From: Planctomycetia bacterium
GTDB lineage: Bacteria > Planctomycetota > Phycisphaerae > UBA1845 > UTPLA1
Length of the DNA stretch: 64,000 nt
Direction of reading: 5' to 3'
Assembly (NCBI GenBank): GCA_015075745.1
Contig: JABTTW010000001.1
Coordinates: forward strand, 806,001-870,000
Shown: positions 63,219-64,000 of the stretch, piece after piece
Position numbering within the stretch: the first letter of the stretch is position 1
How the letters are laid out: the number at the start of each line of letters is the position of its first letter
Notes under the pieces: model-generated
What the model saw: the letters and a program-made list of their open reading frames with translations, nothing else
The model's database searches: none
Told to the model about the DNA's origin: nothing
Made by a program: the position numbers and the translations under genes

Positions 63219-63780
63219 GAGATGGCCGGTGTTTCCTGTTTTGAGTCGAGCGTCATTTTCGGGAGGCGACAGGGTGTGTCAAATTCCTGTGAAGTTCCCA
63301 GCGTAGCGTATGACACGGCGAACGAATCACCGGCCTCTAACCAGTCGCTTCAGCGATCGAGCTGCGCCCGAAAACTACGCCGCTCCGTATTCCCGGTCAT
63401 CATAACTCAAGTGTTAAGATAGGCGAATTTTTTGGTCTCTGCCGGTGGAAAACGACGCTTTCACCCCACCTGACTGAAATGAATCGCTTTTGTCGAAGCG
63501 AGACCGTCGAATAAATGAGTCGTTGCTCCTCGTTTGCCGAAACCCGTAAATCCTCTCCAAATCTTTACTCGCTTTGCGTCATTGGCGGGGGTAAGATTCT
63601 GACATCGAGGGGAAGAGTTGCACAGAAGACTTGGGGAAGTTCACAATTCACAAGGTCTGAAATCTTCTGCGTACCCTTCCGACTGGAATTGAGTCGCTGC
63701 CCCCGTTCGGGGATTCTTGAAAACTGATCGTTCTGTCTGTCAGCGGCTCGCTATCGGTTGTCTCGTTAGGGGAGGCGGGA
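63219..63780. other. Intergenic region upstream of the hydrolase gene
   Basis: About 560 bp without a gene I can support; a CCCC-GTTC-GGGG hairpin is near 63702-63713 with no T-run. It should contain the promoter of the divergent lipoprotein and hydrolase genes. Confidence 0.5.
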
Positions 63781-64000
63781 ATGAGCACTCAGACGCGTCG
63801 TTACCAGTTCGACCGAATTCTGGTCGACATGAACACCCAGTGTGATTTGTTGCTGCCGCAGGGCGCACTGCCGGTGACGAATCGAACCGAGGTGCTTCCC
63901 AACATTCGCAAACTGATGAACTGGGCGCGGGTCGAAAGTATCCCGATCATTTCGAGCCTTGAATGCCATCGCCCCAGCGAACCATCGCGCGGCCTTCCGC
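63781..64000 (+). CDS. Isochorismatase-like cysteine hydrolase (partial, continues beyond window)
   Basis: An ATG with AGGGGAGG upstream opens a frame that runs off the right edge. The visible 73 codons include FDRILVDMNTQCDLLLPQGALPV and LPNIRKLMNWARVESIPIISS, matching the N-terminus of isochorismatase/nicotinamidase-like hydrolases (the VDMN Asp is the catalytic acid). The nucleophilic Cys lies beyond the window. Identity beyond family level is not visible. Confidence 0.75.
   Translation, partial: MSTQTRRYQFDRILVDMNTQCDLLLPQGALPVTNRTEVLPNIRKLMNWARVESIPIISSLECHRPSEPSRGLP

Noticed and set aside
1..64000. CRISPR arrays
   Set aside because: No regularly spaced identical repeats with unique spacers were seen; the tandem arrays at 9414-9650 have no spacers.

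Overview
The window looks like a piece of a planctomycete chromosome (Planctomycetota, possibly Phycisphaerae-like; inferred). Signs are secreted proteins ending in dockerin-like GDxDxDG repeats, DUF1559-like pseudopilins with an FTLIELLVVVSII-type leader and a late ADGH motif, CPECG zinc-ribbon membrane proteins, Rhs cores carrying a dockerin-like insert, and high-GC coding. Most genes sit on the minus strand.

Region 1 (1-8908) is a signalling and uptake locus. A hybrid histidine kinase overlaps by ATGA a multidomain cyclic-di-GMP enzyme (REC-GGDEF-REC-GAF-HD-GYP) that runs off the left edge. Divergently there is an ABC_sub_bind lipoprotein-like/periplasmic binding protein coupled to a TonB-dependent receptor. 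A roughly 1 kb repeat-rich spacer follows.

Region 2 (9934-33232) starts with a sigma-70 family gene that has a structured leader with an intrinsic terminator right before the start codon. Two histidine kinase / NtrC-type regulator pairs (11488-14315 and 30067-32987) then flank a long minus-strand gene train. That train encodes a secreted duplicated-domain dockerin-type protein, three glycosyltransferases, an ABC exporter, two APH-like kinases, a pseudopilin and a nuclease-fold protein. Two good sigma-54 type promoters (27345-27360 and 33217-33232) precede the secreted protein and the second kinase. Both NtrC-type proteins have abnormal GAFTGA loops.

Region 3 (33681-43681) is an RND-type tripartite efflux locus (permease, adaptor, TolC-like protein, beta-barrel protein, a 35-residue hydrophobic peptide and a frameshifted His-rich exported peptide). 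It diverges from an OmpR/CusR-CusS-like two-component pair. Each side of the divergent promoter region carries a 20-bp inverted repeat like the CusR box.

Region 4 (about 43640-53353) is a mobile, rearranged island ending at a tRNA-Pro(GGG) gene. It holds a decayed IS630, an IS110/IS1111 element with subterminal inverted repeats, an intact IS256-type element with a 9-bp target duplication, two copies of a four-helix-bundle (23S IVS-type) gene, and two orphan Rhs C-terminal cassettes. Each cassette is followed by a candidate immunity or partner gene. One Rhs tip carries an HEQTH metalloprotease-like motif; the other was split by the IS256 insertion.

Region 5 (53576-64000) is more ordinary: a coupled operon of a GT2 glycosyltransferase, a polytopic membrane protein and a condensation-type acyltransferase; an SsnA-like amidohydrolase; a GAF-SpoIIE phosphatase; a methyltransferase; a 54-residue small gene; a TPR-type lipoprotein; and the start of an isochorismatase-like hydrolase. 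All assignments are from reading the sequence; no database search was run.
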